Source: Skeletonema tropicum (taxonomy: Eukaryota > Bacillariophyta > Thalassiosirophyceae > Thalassiosirales > Thalassiosiraceae). Taken from it: 64,000 nt of DNA. Position numbers and translations under genes: made by a program. Shown here one piece after another: positions 21,328-33,200 of this stretch (the stretch's first letter is position 1; each line of letters starts with the position of its first letter). Location: positions 3,472,001 to 3,536,000 of the forward strand of contig CM074130.1 of NCBI GenBank assembly GCA_037178625.1, read 5' to 3'. The notes below the pieces were generated by a model. It made no database searches. It was not told the DNA's origin and was given only the letters and a program-made list of their open reading frames with translations.

Positions 21328-21786
21328 TAATAATACTAAAATAGAAAATAGAAGCAATGTAATAATTATGTACAAAATTTTCAAGTTCACAATAACAGAA
21401 TAAGTCCCCTTCCTCGCTCTTTCATCCGTAACGATGAGGCAAGAGTATTAGTCGAAAAGACGTATGTAAAAGAAAATGAGGATAGATTCAGAGATTAAAG
21501 GAACCAAGAAAATGTCATTCCAACAATCAAACAAGAACATAGCCTCGTGAGGTACAACTAGAAATGACCCTAAACTGAAACTCAAACAAGAAGTCAGACC
21601 TCCTACATAGCTAAAACATCAACTGAAAAAGCCTATACGAATGCGTCAAATCAACAACTAGCCAAATAGGACAATAGAAGCAGCGCCTACTTACAATCCG
21701 CGCTGAATTGTCGAAAAATATTGAAAAATGGGAAAATAATTGCTACGTAGGAACTAGTACACCTCGTACAGAGATAGATAATAACC
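21328..21786. other. intergenic / possible retrotransposon 5' UTR
   Basis: This 459-bp AT-rich tract has no gene. The 5' boundary of the downstream retrotransposon was not located; part of this tract may be its 5' UTR and internal promoter. A ctacgtagga palindrome (21741-21750) recurs elsewhere in the window near other repeats. Confidence 0.3.
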
Positions 21787-22725
21787 ATGGCGGCCGGAAC
21801 AGCCACCGAACACACCTTAGCATTACTAGGAGATATTAGAAATAATTCTTTAAAACATACAGGGGACACGACAACGATGAGAGCTACATGGTTGAAAAAC
21901 AGTATCAGAATTCGTTTGTTACTAGAGGAGATAAAGAGAATCGATGGAAAATTGGTCACGGCGTTGATGTTACACGTCGTCGGGCAGAGACACAGGAGAC
22001 GATATCATGGAGAGACGACCATGCATGGAACGGATAGAAGGCAGGGAATTTGGCAGGTAATTTTTGTAAAGAAGACATTAGTTGGATGGGCACCGATGGA
22101 GGATATGGATATGATGGATAAGAAATGGGAGGGAACATCCCACCGGAGATGGGATTACCAGCATCATGGAGAGGGAGCACCAGTTACGGCAGTGGACCAG
22201 ATTAGGAAAATAGCAGGTTTATTACCAGAACCCCCCCCGAAGCCGCCGTGGCCACCCCCTGCCAGGGGTGGATTGGGAAAAGCAGAGAGGATTGTGCAGA
22301 TTACCTTCTGGCGGGTAATTAAAAAAGCCAGCAGCCACAAACGGCACAGCAGTTTAGAGATCGACAATCTCATTGGTCGTGCCACCTTAATCGACAATTG
22401 TTTCCGTATTAGCATGAACAACAATAATGTCATCAGCACAAACAACAACAGTGTCATTAACAACTTCCTCGACGATGGGGAAACAACTTTTTCTGTGCCA
22501 GATACAGGTGTTACGCTGCAGATTTCGAGACATCTGAGTAGCAGGTATTACAGTATTAGGAGAGGCAACACCAAAAGCTTTCTTCAATGTAGTTTAGGTG
22601 ATTCTTACCAAGAAAAGTTGGATGATAGTGCTCGTATGAACGACTTCGCTCTGGCCTCACAAGCCACGGCAGAGATGCAGGACGCCCCTCCACGTTTTAC
22701 GCGTGTTGTGGGGCGAGCGGTGTAA
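21787..22725 (+). CDS. retrotransposon ORF1 product
   Basis: The protein has 312 residues starting at ATG 21787 and ending at a TAA whose last A is the first base of the ORF2 ATG. It is basic, with a Pro-rich stretch (LPEPPPKPPWPPPARGG, about 148-165) and an Asn-rich part (about 205-225). I recognise no CCHC knuckle, RRM or esterase domain, which are common in LINE ORF1 proteins. Its role, by position, would be RNA binding in the ribonucleoprotein particle. Coding status is supported by length and by the overlap with ORF2, not by homology. Confidence 0.5.
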   Translation: MAAGTATEHTLALLGDIRNNSLKHTGDTTTMRATWLKNSIRIRLLLEEIKRIDGKLVTALMLHVVGQRHRRRYHGETTMHGTDRRQGIWQVIFVKKTLVGWAPMEDMDMMDKKWEGTSHRRWDYQHHGEGAPVTAVDQIRKIAGLLPEPPPKPPWPPPARGGLGKAERIVQITFWRVIKKASSHKRHSSLEIDNLIGRATLIDNCFRISMNNNNVISTNNNSVINNFLDDGETTFSVPDTGVTLQISRHLSSRYYSIRRGNTKSFLQCSLGDSYQEKLDDSARMNDFALASQATAEMQDAPPRFTRVVGRAV

Positions 22726-25700
22726 TGGATCCACGGCAGCCTCCACCCTCCTTTGCCCGGGAGGCCGAGGTGAGCCATTTCAGACAGAGGCAACGTGAAT
22801 ATAAGTCTAATAGGCCATCCAAAACAAAGAAGAAGAAGAAGTCAGCACAAAGAGCACAACAATATCGAGATTCTATGAGACGCCGCAACACCATTGCAGG
22901 AGGAACCAAGCTGGAGGATGCGTTGGATACAGACACAATGAGGCAGTTGCTAGCGGATCGTACAAGACAACGCGATGATCCATCCAACAGGGAGCTTGAC
23001 GAGTTATTGGAGTCGCAGCAGCATAGATCTACTGAGCTGGACGGCCTGCGGTCGGACGGCCTAGATAATAAGGCAGACAATTGCTCAGTGAGCAGCATCA
23101 AGGTGCCGGTGTACGGCCCGCTTAGGGTGGCCCACAAAGGACACGAGACGGTTCGAGTATTGTCCATGAACATCAATGGCCTCAGCCTGTGGCAGCCCAA
23201 CAACACCAAGATAGAACGACTGAAGCACGTGCTACGAGAATACAGGGTCGACGTGTTGGGGCTCCAAGAGACCAACACCAATTTTCGGGCGTTAAATCCA
23301 TCCTTACAGATTGCTAACACCCTTCGGCACGGAGATGATAGAATTGCATCGGTTCATGCTCACAATACGCGGGAACTCCACAACATCGGGAACTTCCAAG
23401 CAGGGGGGACAGCGGTGGTTCTGAGAGAAGAATTGGCGGGCCTACCTACCACTAGGGGGCAGGATGAAACGGAGCTAGGCATGTTTTGCTGGTACCGCAC
23501 CGAGCCGACAAATGGAGTGGGAACGGTGTTCATCTCAGCGTATGCACCCTGCCGCTCGGAAGGGGTTGGCACCTACTACCAACACATCGTGAGGTACATT
23601 CAATCCCATCAATTCGATACAAACCCCAAAGACCTATTTCGTCGAGAGCTCGTCGCGGCCATTATAAAGTGGAGGACATTAGGAGATCGAGTGGTACTAA
23701 TGATGGATGCTAATGAGAATGCACTGGACGGCGAATTGAGCAGGCGGCTAGCAGGCAATGACATCAACATGCGAGAGGCTGTTCACAGAATCATGCCTGG
23801 ACAGAAAGGGCCCTTCACACACTTCAGAGGCAACGACAATGGAAATGGGGCGATTGACGGTATTTGGGTGTCAGACGATATCGAACTGATCAGCGCTTGT
23901 TACCTCCCCTTTGATCCAGACTTGGGAGATCATCGGCCGGTGGTGGTAGATTTGCAAACCAGATCCGTCCTTGGCACTGCCCTCTGTCGTATTGTGCCTC
24001 CAAAGGCCAGGAAGTTGAACTCAAAGGTCCCGCGGGTACGAGACAAATATCTCGAGTTAGTAAGAAAGGGTTTCCACGAGAAACAGATTGACCAAAAACT
24101 CTCCGAGTTAGAGGCTCTTGCCTCCTTCCCGCCTGACGCAGAATTCATTGCCCAGATGGAAACACTGGACAACATTGTCGAAGATGTACTCTTGTACGCG
24201 GAGTCCAAGTGCAGAGTCCTTTATCCAGCTCATTATGAATATTCTCCAGCGATACAATCTTGGTTAGATAAACGCCACCTCCTGAAATGGATACTACGGC
24301 ACCATCTAGGGAAGCAGGTCAATATGGGGAATATGCGGAGATTCGCAAAAAGGAGAGGTCTAGAACAGTGGCTGTCTACCCCCGTTCAGGAACTGGTGGA
24401 CTTGTATCGAAGCACAAAAGAGCATACGAGACAGCTACTGGCGGATTCTCCCTACTTGCGGAAGCACTTCTTAAATGAGAAACTCAACGAGGCAATAGCA
24501 AATGAGAGGGAAGCAGAGGCAGTCAGAGTGAAAGCCATCCTCAGAGGTGAGGCACAGCGCAAGTGTTGGCAAGGCATCAAAAGAGCCACAAAGGCTAAGG
24601 AAGTGATGAGTGTAACAAGAGTGGAGGTCGTGCAGGACGATGGTTCAGTGGTTGAGCATACGGCCAAAGAGTCGATTGAGGAGGCGCTGAAGACCGAGCT
24701 GCGAACAAGATTTGGACGGGCCACCTCTGCACCGATTTGTCAAGGTGCTCTATTTGAACTACTGGGTAATTTCGCCGACACATCAGCCGCAGTAGAGATT
24801 CTGGAAGGCACGTTTGTGCCACCACCAGACACGGATCCTCGGACGCTCCTCTTATTCGATGAAATGGCCTCGATCTGGTCCCGGATGGGAAACGGGGAGA
24901 TCTCGATCTCGGTGTCACAAGAGGACTTTCAGTACTACTGGCGACACGTGAAGGAAAGAACTTCTTCCTCCTTATCGGGGATTCATTTTGGGCACTACAA
25001 GTCGATGGCACATGATGACAAATTGTCACAGCTGATGGCTAGGAAATTGTCTCTGACCACCACAACTGGAGCAAGTCCTGATAGATGGGCACGAGGACTG
25101 TCTGTAATGCTGGAAAAAATCGCAGGGGTAGCTGTGGTGAACAAATTGCGTGCCATCCTCCTACTGGAAGCAGACTTCAACTTCTGCAACAAACTCATTT
25201 TCGGGCACAGGATGATCAATTCAGCGAGAGAGGAAGGCATGATTCCAGAGGAGATCTTCAGCTCCAAAGGGAAAACCGCAGAGGACGCCATTCTGCAGCA
25301 GGTTTTACTTTATGACATCGCCAGGGTCACCAAACGCCCGCTTCTAGTTGCTCAAGTCGATGCGGCACAGTGCTATGACAGGGTGGCCCTTCCAGCCGCT
25401 AGTCTCACCCTCCAAGCGTTCAAAGTTCCAAACTGTGCAGTACTGTCGATGCTACGTCCCCTTCACAACATGGAGTTCTTCCTGCGTACAGGCTACGGGC
25501 AATCTGAATCTTACTTCGGCGGGAAAGAGGACGGCAAGCAGGGGCTCGCTCAAGGTAATGGCGCGGCTCCTGCCACTTGGCAACAGACGAGTACCACGAT
25601 AGTAAATGTGCAACGTCGGAGCGGACACGGTGTCACGATAGAATGCCCGATAACTAGGAAATCTGTCCGGCAGGTGGGGATCCTGTACGTTGACGACACC

Positions 25701-28700
25701 AACCTTTGGGCTGGTTTGGACGAAGATGATGACCTGTTCTCGACAGCAGCTAAAGGCCAAGCCTCAATCTCGGATTGGGGGGGATTACTCGGAGCGACAG
25801 GGGGTGCTTTAAAAGGCGAGAAGTGTGGGGTAACTATCCATCATCAATCAGCGGACGGCAAAGGGGGATGGGTGTATACTGATCAGCAACAGCGACGGCA
25901 GGGAGAGACAGACGGAGCCGAGATGGAGGACAATGATCTGTCCTCGCTAGCCTTCCATGTCCCGACAACCTCAGGAGCTACGGAACCAATCGACAAACTC
26001 CCTACCAATAAGGCAGACAACAACCTCGGATTATTTGCCAGACCAGATGGAAAGGCGGATCAGCATTTCGAACAGATGAAAGAAAGAGTGACAACGTGGA
26101 CCGCTCAGATTAAAAGTGGGCACATCCCGGTTAGGTCGGTCTGGATGAGCTACTCCTGCCAACTGTGGTCAGGATTGCGCTATGGTCTTGGGGCATGCTC
26201 GGCACCAATTGCTGAGCTAAAAAAGGGATTGTCTTCTGCGGATTTCTATCTTCTCAGCAGCCTCGGGGTTACCCGTTCTATCACCAGAGAATGGAGGTAT
26301 CTTCCACCAGCATTTGGAGGCATGGGCCTCAATGATCTGACAATCGAGACAACGGCCGCTACACTCGCGTCTTTCCTTCAGCATTACGATGACAAACCCC
26401 ATCCAGCGGTGAAGGACCGTCATCTTGGATTTACGTTGAGTGTGGTCATTCGTCATCTGCAAATTGAATTGGGGGTACCGGACTGTCCTTTTAGCTATGA
26501 CTTCCGTACGTGGGGGCATCTTGCAACCGACTCGTGGATCAAATCATTTTGGGAAAAACTTGACGAGCTGGGGATTACTCTTGACTTGCGGTGTGACGAT
26601 ATCCCACTCCCTCGGAGAGGGGACAAGGTCATCATGCACATGATGGTTGAAATGGGCTTACGAGGGAAAGATCTGTTGCGTGTTAACAGAGTCAGAAAGG
26701 CACAAGAGGCTCTCTTCCTCTCTGACATCACTTCGGCCAATGGAAAATACCTGGAGAAGCACTTACTGGACGGGCACTGGATGGACTCTGAAGAAGGACT
26801 GTTAGGGAAGCATAGGTCTGGACTGCTCTTCGGCCCAGAATTTCCAACTGCGGCAGATTTCAAACTATGGAAAAAATATCTGCTCCAGATCGCACCGCTC
26901 AATCTGATGCTGGAGGAGCCGTTGAGGGAATGGCTACATCCTTCACATAGGAAATGGAGGCATTTCTGGAACACCGAAACCTTCGCAGTGGAGATACATA
27001 CTGACAGCACGATCCAGGAATACGTGCACGACAGGGACTCCGGAGATAGATCACATGTGCTCCACCCGTCAAGACAGCTAGATAGACCCTCCACCACCTT
27101 GGCTCCAGCTACCATCCTTGAATACGACAATGGTTCAGTTAGACTGATGCAGAGAGGCCCACCTCTCGTGGCAGCACCAGGTCATACAGTCTTTGCTTCA
27201 TTCTGGGAGAGGCTATTTAGCAAAGGAGGCACGTGGATGTGGCAGGAGTTGGCGTGTCAGGAAGATCCAGCATGGATAGTGGAGGCCATCCACAGAGGAT
27301 CTCTCTTCTGTTGCACGGATGGTTCTTATATCAAAGAGCTTTCAGTGGACGTCTGCGGGGCGGCCTGGATTATGTACTGCGAGGAGACGGGGAAGTCTTT
27401 GCAAGGTGATTTTACGGAGAGATCCAAATGGGCAGGCAGCTATAGAGGGGAGCAGCTGGGAATGTTAGCCATCCACATCTTACTGCTGACGGCCGAGGAG
27501 CATTACGAGATTCTTTCCAACGCCAACATTTTCTGCGACAATCTAGGGACAATCCACACCTTTTCGACGAAGTATGCCAGGATCGCAGCTGCGGCCAAGA
27601 ACAACGATATTCTACGGGTACTGCGGAAGATACAGTCTCGCTCCAAACTGGTTCACAGACTGTCTCACGTTAAGGCACATCAGGACGACATAGTGGGCTA
27701 CGATGCATTGTCGATAGAGGCACAGCTCAATGTTATCTGTGATGACAGAGCCAAACGGGCTTTGCGGCGGGCAGTGAATACGACGGCAGCCCACCCTGCA
27801 ACGCTATCGCTACCTCTCGAGTCAGCGGTGGTAATTATCGGCAATGAGAAGCAAACCGCGGATATGGCCAAAGAACTCCGTTACTACATTGGCAAAGAAA
27901 GAGCAAAACAGTTCTACTCCGATGAAGGACTCATGTCACCCTCTATCTTCGACACCGTGGCATGGGAGCCCCTGCGGGATCTTCTAGGGCGTCGGCCTCA
28001 GATGTTCAGACTTTGGTACGCCAAGCAGTGTTCTGGTTTCTGCGGCACTGGCCAAATGATTACTAGATGGGACAAGGAAGCCTCAGCGTTGTGTCCCAAC
28101 TGCGGGTGTTACGAAACGGCTGACCACCTGAATCGGTGTACAAGTGACATTAGACGGGGATTACTCAGCGACTGCATTGAGAATTTATTGGACTGGATGA
28201 GAGACCACCACACCCACCCCGACCTAATGATTTGGATCCCAAGGTTTATTGCAGCCCAAGGCAAGCGATTGTTTGTGGACCTGCCGGACAAGTATGGCGA
28301 CAGTATGTCCCAGGAAACGAGACAAGTTGGTAATAGTTTGGATAGAATCGGATGGAGACATTTCACGGAGGGAAAAGTGTCCGTCGGGCTTCTACAACTG
28401 CAACAAAATTATCTTCTGGGCATGCGGCTCCGGCTGACCATCGACAGTTGGACGAAGGGCTTCCTGGACCAGCTACTCTCCCTCACGCACACCCAATGGA
28501 TTTGCAGGAACCTCACCAAACACCACAAAACCAAAGGCACGAAGGTCCTGGCTTCGAGAGAACAAATCCAGAAAGAGATAGAGCACCAACTTAGTTTAGG
28601 AACTGACGGCCTGCCGGAAGAAGCTAGATGTCTGCTGGAAATCCAACCGGAGGAACTTTTTGCCAAGAGCACTGAGCAACAACAGTATTGGTTGAATGCG

Positions 28701-29375
28701 GCGGTGGCGAGTAGAGAAGCGGCCGGAGACCTCACGGGAGGTAGACTGGACAATGAAAATCCGTCGATGGCTCAACCAAGGACCGCTCCACAGGAAACAG
28801 ACGTGACAGCAGCCACTAGCACCGACAAGACGACTGCCACGAAGGCTCCTTTGCGTTTTGCCCCTATCTTTCAGCAGCAACTTCGGGCAGAAGCTCGGGC
28901 CTCCTCCACCCGGCAGAGGCCAAGGCTACCGCCAGACCTAGGGACGCAACGCACCGATTGTCTGGAGCTGCTACGACGTAATACGGATGAAGAGACAAGG
29001 ACATTCTCCCCAAGGGACCTCTTCAGAGCGGTCCCCGAGACTTTCACCCTTGACATGGCAGGAGGAGATAAGGTTCACCGGGAAGCAATGCTCTCACTGC
29101 GACCACCACAATGGCTAAACGACGAAATCATCAACAGTTTCCTCCGCAGGGTTCTCTTTCCAAAGGTGAACTCCCAACGGGTCTACTTCTTCACCTCCTT
29201 CTTCATGTCAGCACTCCTTCAGACTGGGACAGACGGGCAATCAATACCCATCTACAACTACAACAATGTGCGCTCCTGGGGCAATACGTTGAGACGGAAG
29301 AACGGGATCTTGGGGGTGTGCGGGAGATATACGTGCCGATTAACCGGGGTAATCGCATTGGTTGCTCCTCAGAGT
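22725..29375 (+). CDS. retrotransposon ORF2: APE endonuclease, RT, RNase H, Zn knuckle, Ulp1-like protease
   Basis: More than 2,200 residues are visible. The endonuclease spans about 143-410: SMNINGLS, QET, MMDANEN, AIDGIW and GDHRPVVVDL. Reverse transcriptase spans about 800-1010, with QVDAAQCYDR (motif A) and LYVDDTNLW (motif C, YVDD). RNase H spans about 1525-1680 with TDGS, GEQ, CDN, VKAHQDD and CDDRAK, so all its acidic residues are present. A knuckle CPNCGCYETADHLNRC lies near 1791-1806. From about 2125, LRPPQWLNDEIINSFL, VYFFTSFFMSALL and YNNVRSWGN match the first half of a Ulp1/C48 SUMO-protease fold. The frame is then lost: the next Ulp1 motifs (EIYVPIN, then SHWLLL) appear in two other frames just before the gap. 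The basic N-terminus (1-45) may bind nucleic acid. Confidence 0.88.
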
Positions 29376-29875
29376 NNNNNNNNNNNNNNNNNNNNNNNNN
29401 NNNNNNNNNNNNNNNNNNNNNNNNNNNNNNNNNNNNNNNNNNNNNNNNNNNNNNNNNNNNNNNNNNNNNNNNNNNNNNNNNNNNNNNNNNNNNNNNNNNN
29501 NNNNNNNNNNNNNNNNNNNNNNNNNNNNNNNNNNNNNNNNNNNNNNNNNNNNNNNNNNNNNNNNNNNNNNNNNNNNNNNNNNNNNNNNNNNNNNNNNNNN
29601 NNNNNNNNNNNNNNNNNNNNNNNNNNNNNNNNNNNNNNNNNNNNNNNNNNNNNNNNNNNNNNNNNNNNNNNNNNNNNNNNNNNNNNNNNNNNNNNNNNNN
29701 NNNNNNNNNNNNNNNNNNNNNNNNNNNNNNNNNNNNNNNNNNNNNNNNNNNNNNNNNNNNNNNNNNNNNNNNNNNNNNNNNNNNNNNNNNNNNNNNNNNN
29801 NNNNNNNNNNNNNNNNNNNNNNNNNNNNNNNNNNNNNNNNNNNNNNNNNNNNNNNNNNNNNNNNNNNNNNNNNNN
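29376..29875. other. assembly gap, exactly 500 N
   Basis: A run of exactly 500 undetermined bases sits between the retrotransposon ORF2 and the satellite array. The round number suggests a placeholder of unknown true size. The retrotransposon 3' end and the start of the satellite are probably inside it. Confidence 0.99.
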
Positions 29876-29988
29876 ACTCGAAATATTGCAAAAACATATC
29901 AAATGAAAAATATTGACCTGTCCAACACGCTGAAGTAAACCACGTCCAAGGATCAAAGGAGAACCTTTGGATTCAAAGAAGATAGGTT
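29876..29988. other. unique segment between gap and satellite
   Basis: This is 113 bp of non-satellite sequence. It contains a small dyad, caaaggagaacctttg (29955-29970). It could belong to the retrotransposon 3' UTR or to the flank; nothing in it decides. Confidence 0.3.
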
Positions 29989-32900
29989 GTGGTGCTGCTG
30001 GCAAGTCCACACTGGACCTCACACATCAGCTACGATGCTGTAGCACCGCTTCTACGGACGCTAGTCGTCTGAGCAGTACATATGTGCTTGTTTAGTATCA
30101 CCGCCGACTATAATGGGCCACTAGAAGCGGCTCATGCCCATACCGACGGCGATTGATACGATTTGGTGTATTGTGGTGCTGCTGGCAAGCCAACACTGGA
30201 CCTCACACATCAGCTACGAGGCTGTAGCACCGCTTCTACGGACGCTAGAGTCGCCTGAGCAGTACAAATGCGCTTGTTTAGTATCACCGCCGACTATAAT
30301 GGGCCACTAGAAGCGGCTCATGCCCATACCGACGGCGATTGATACGATTTGGTATAATGTGGTGCTGCTGGCAAGCCCACACTGGACCTGACACATTAGC
30401 TTCGATGCTGTAGCACCGCTTCTACGGACGCTAGTCATCTGAGCACTACAAATGTGCTTGTTTAGTATCACCGCCGACTATAATGGGCCACTAGAAGCGG
30501 CTCATGCCCATACCGACGGCGATTGATACGATTTGGTATAATGTGGTGCTGCTGGCCAGCCCACACTGGACCTCACACATCAGCTACGATGCTGTAGCAC
30601 CGCTTCTACGGACGCTAGTCGTCTGAGCAGTACATATGTGCTAGTTTAGTATCACCGCCGACTATAATGGGCCACTAGAAGCGGTTCATGCCCATACCGA
30701 CGGCGATTGATACGATCTGGTGTATTGTGGTGCTGCTGGCAAGCCCACACTGGACCTTACACATCAGCTACGATGCTGTAGCACCGCTTCTGAGGACGCT
30801 AGTCGTCTGAGCAGTACAAATGTGCTTGTTTAGTATCACCGCCGACTATAATGGGCCACTAGAAGCGGCTCATGCCCATACCGACGGCGATTGATACGAT
30901 TTGGTGTAATGTGGTGCTGCTGGCAAGCCAACACTGGACCTCACACATCAGCTACGAGGCTGTAGCACCGCTTCTACGGACGCTAGTCGCCTGAGCAGTA
31001 CAAATGCGCTTGTTTAGTATCACCGCCGACTATAATGGGCCACTAGAAGCGGCTCATGCCCATACCGACGGCGATTGATACGATTTGGTATAATGTGGTG
31101 CTGCTGGCAAGCCCACACTGGACCTGACACATTAGCTACGATGCTGTAGCACCGCTTCTACGGACGCTAGTCATCTGAGCACTACAAATGTGCTTGTTTA
31201 GTATCACCGCCGACTATAATGGGCCACTAGAAGCGGCTCATGCCCATACCGACGGCGATTGATACGATTTGGTATAATGTGGTGCTGCTGGCCAGCCCAC
31301 AATGGACCTTACACATCAGCTACGATGCTGTAGCACCGCTTCTACGGACGCTAGTCGTCTGAGCAGTACATATGTGCTAGTTTAGTATCACCGCCGACTA
31401 TAATGGGCCACTAGAAGCGGCTCATGCCCATACCGACGGCGATTGATACGATCTGGTGTATTGTGGTGCTGCTGGCAAGCCCACACTGGACCTTACACAT
31501 CAGCTACGATGCTGTAGCACCGCTTCTACGGACGCTAGTCGTCTGAGCAGTACAAATGTGCTTGTTTAATATCACCGCCGACTATAATGGGCCACTTGAA
31601 GCGGCTCATGCCCATACCGACGGCGATTGATACGATTTGGTGTGATGTGATGCTGCTGGCAAGCCCACATAGGACCTCACACATCAGCTTCGATGCTGTA
31701 GCACCGCTTCTACGGACGCTAGTCGTCTGAGCAGTACAAATTGTCTTGTTTAGTATCACCGCCGACTATAATGGGCCACTAGAAGCGGCTCATGCCCATA
31801 CCGACGGCGATTGATACGATTTGGTGTATTGTGGTGCTGCTGGCAAGCCCACATAGGACCTTACACATCAGCTACGATGCTGTAGCACCGCTTCTGCGGA
31901 CGCTAGTCGTCTGAGCAGTACATATGTGCTTGTTTAGTATCACCGCCGACTATAATGGGCCACTAGAAGCGGCTCATGCCCATACCGGCGGCGATTGATA
32001 CGATTTGGTGTATTGTGGTGCTGCTGGCCAGCCCACACTGGACCTTACACATCAGCTACGATGCTGTAGCACCGCTTCTACGGACGCTAGTCGTCTGAGC
32101 AGTACATATGTGCTTGTTTAGTATCACCGCCGACTATAATGGGCCACTAGAAGCGGCTCATGCCCATACCGACGGCGATTGATACGATTTAATGTAATGT
32201 GGTGCTGCTGGCAAGCTCGCACTGGACCCCACACATCAGCTACGTGACTTCTACAGACGCTAGTCGTCTGAGCAGTACATATGTGCTTATTTAGTATCAC
32301 CGCCGACTATAATGGGCCACTAGAAGCGGCTCATGCCCATACCGACGGCGATTGATACGATTTGGTATAATGTGGTTCTGCTGGCAAGCCCGCATTGGAC
32401 CTCACACATCAGCTACGATGCTGTAGCACCGCTTCTACGGACGCTAGTCGTCTGAGCAGTACAAATGTGCTAGTTTAGTATCACCGCCGACTATAATGGG
32501 CCACTAGAAGCGGCTCATGCCCATACCGACGGCGATTGATACGATTTGGTGTAATGTGGTGCTGCTGGCAAGCCCACACTGGACCTCACACATCAGCTAC
32601 GATGCTGTAGCACCGCTTCTGAGGACGCTAGTCGTCTGAGCAGTACATATGTGCTTGTTTAGTATCACCGCCGACTATAATGGGCCACTAGAAGCGGCTC
32701 ATGCCCATACCGACGGCGATTGATACGATTTGGTATAATGTGGTTCTGCTGGCAAGCCCGCATTGGACCTCACACATCAGCTACGATGCTGTAGCACCGC
32801 TTCTACGGACGCTAGTCGTCTGAGCAGTACAAATGTGCTAGTTTAGTATCACCGCCGACTATAATGGGCCACTAGAAGCGGCTATGGTGACGGCGATTGA

Positions 32901-33200
32901 TACGATTTGGTGTAATGTGGTGCTGCTGGCAAGCCCACACTGGACCTCAGCTCACACATCAGCTTCGATGCTGTAGCACCGCTTCTAAATGACCTCACAC
33001 ATCAGCTACGATGCTGTAGCACCGCTTCTACGGACGCTAGTCGTCTGAGCAGTACAAATTGTCTTGTTCAGTATCACCGCCGACTATAATGGGCCACTAG
33101 AAGCGGCTCATGCCAATACCGACGGCGAATGATACGATTTGGTGTAATGTGGTTCTGCTGGCCAGCCCGCACTGGACCTCATACATCAGCTACGAGGCTG
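29989..33200 (+). repeat. ~184-bp satellite array, 17 monomers plus a partial
   Basis: The phrase gtggtgctgctggc recurs at 29989, 30173, 30359, 30543, 30727, 30911, 31095, 31279, 31463, 31647, 31831, 32015, 32199, 32372, 32556, 32740, 32917 and 33149. Most spacings are exactly 184 bp. One monomer is shortened to 173 and one to 177; one is lengthened to 232 by a partial internal duplication. The second half of each monomer (from gtatcaccgccg to gattgatacgattt) is almost invariant, while the first half varies. Monomers 2-5 and 6-9 match pairwise in their private variants, showing a four-monomer higher-order unit. The monomer contains nested inverted repeats (atgggc/gcccat inside tatcaccgccg/cggcgattgata). 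The array has no coding content. Confidence 0.97.

Larger units (their letters stand above)
21787..29375 (+). mobile_element. non-LTR (LINE) retrotransposon, 3' end lost in assembly gap
   Basis: The element encodes two ORFs on the + strand. ORF2 contains, in order, an APE-type endonuclease, reverse transcriptase, RNase H, a Cys/His knuckle and a Ulp1-like protease. No long terminal repeats or integrase are seen. The endonuclease-RT-RNaseH order places it among APE-bearing LINEs of the RNase H-containing groups. It is at least 7.6 kb long. The ORF1/ORF2 junction is TAATG. The 3' end, poly-A or tail repeats and target duplication fall in or beyond the 500-N gap. The long intact ORF2 implies a young copy, apart from two indels at its extreme 3' edge. 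Confidence 0.9.

Noticed and set aside
31535..31759. Short open frame inside the satellite
   Set aside because: It lies wholly in repeat monomers and is not conserved among them.
30000..33200. CRISPR-like array in the repeat tract
   Set aside because: Repeats are 184 bp and contiguous, without unique spacers; this is a eukaryotic satellite.
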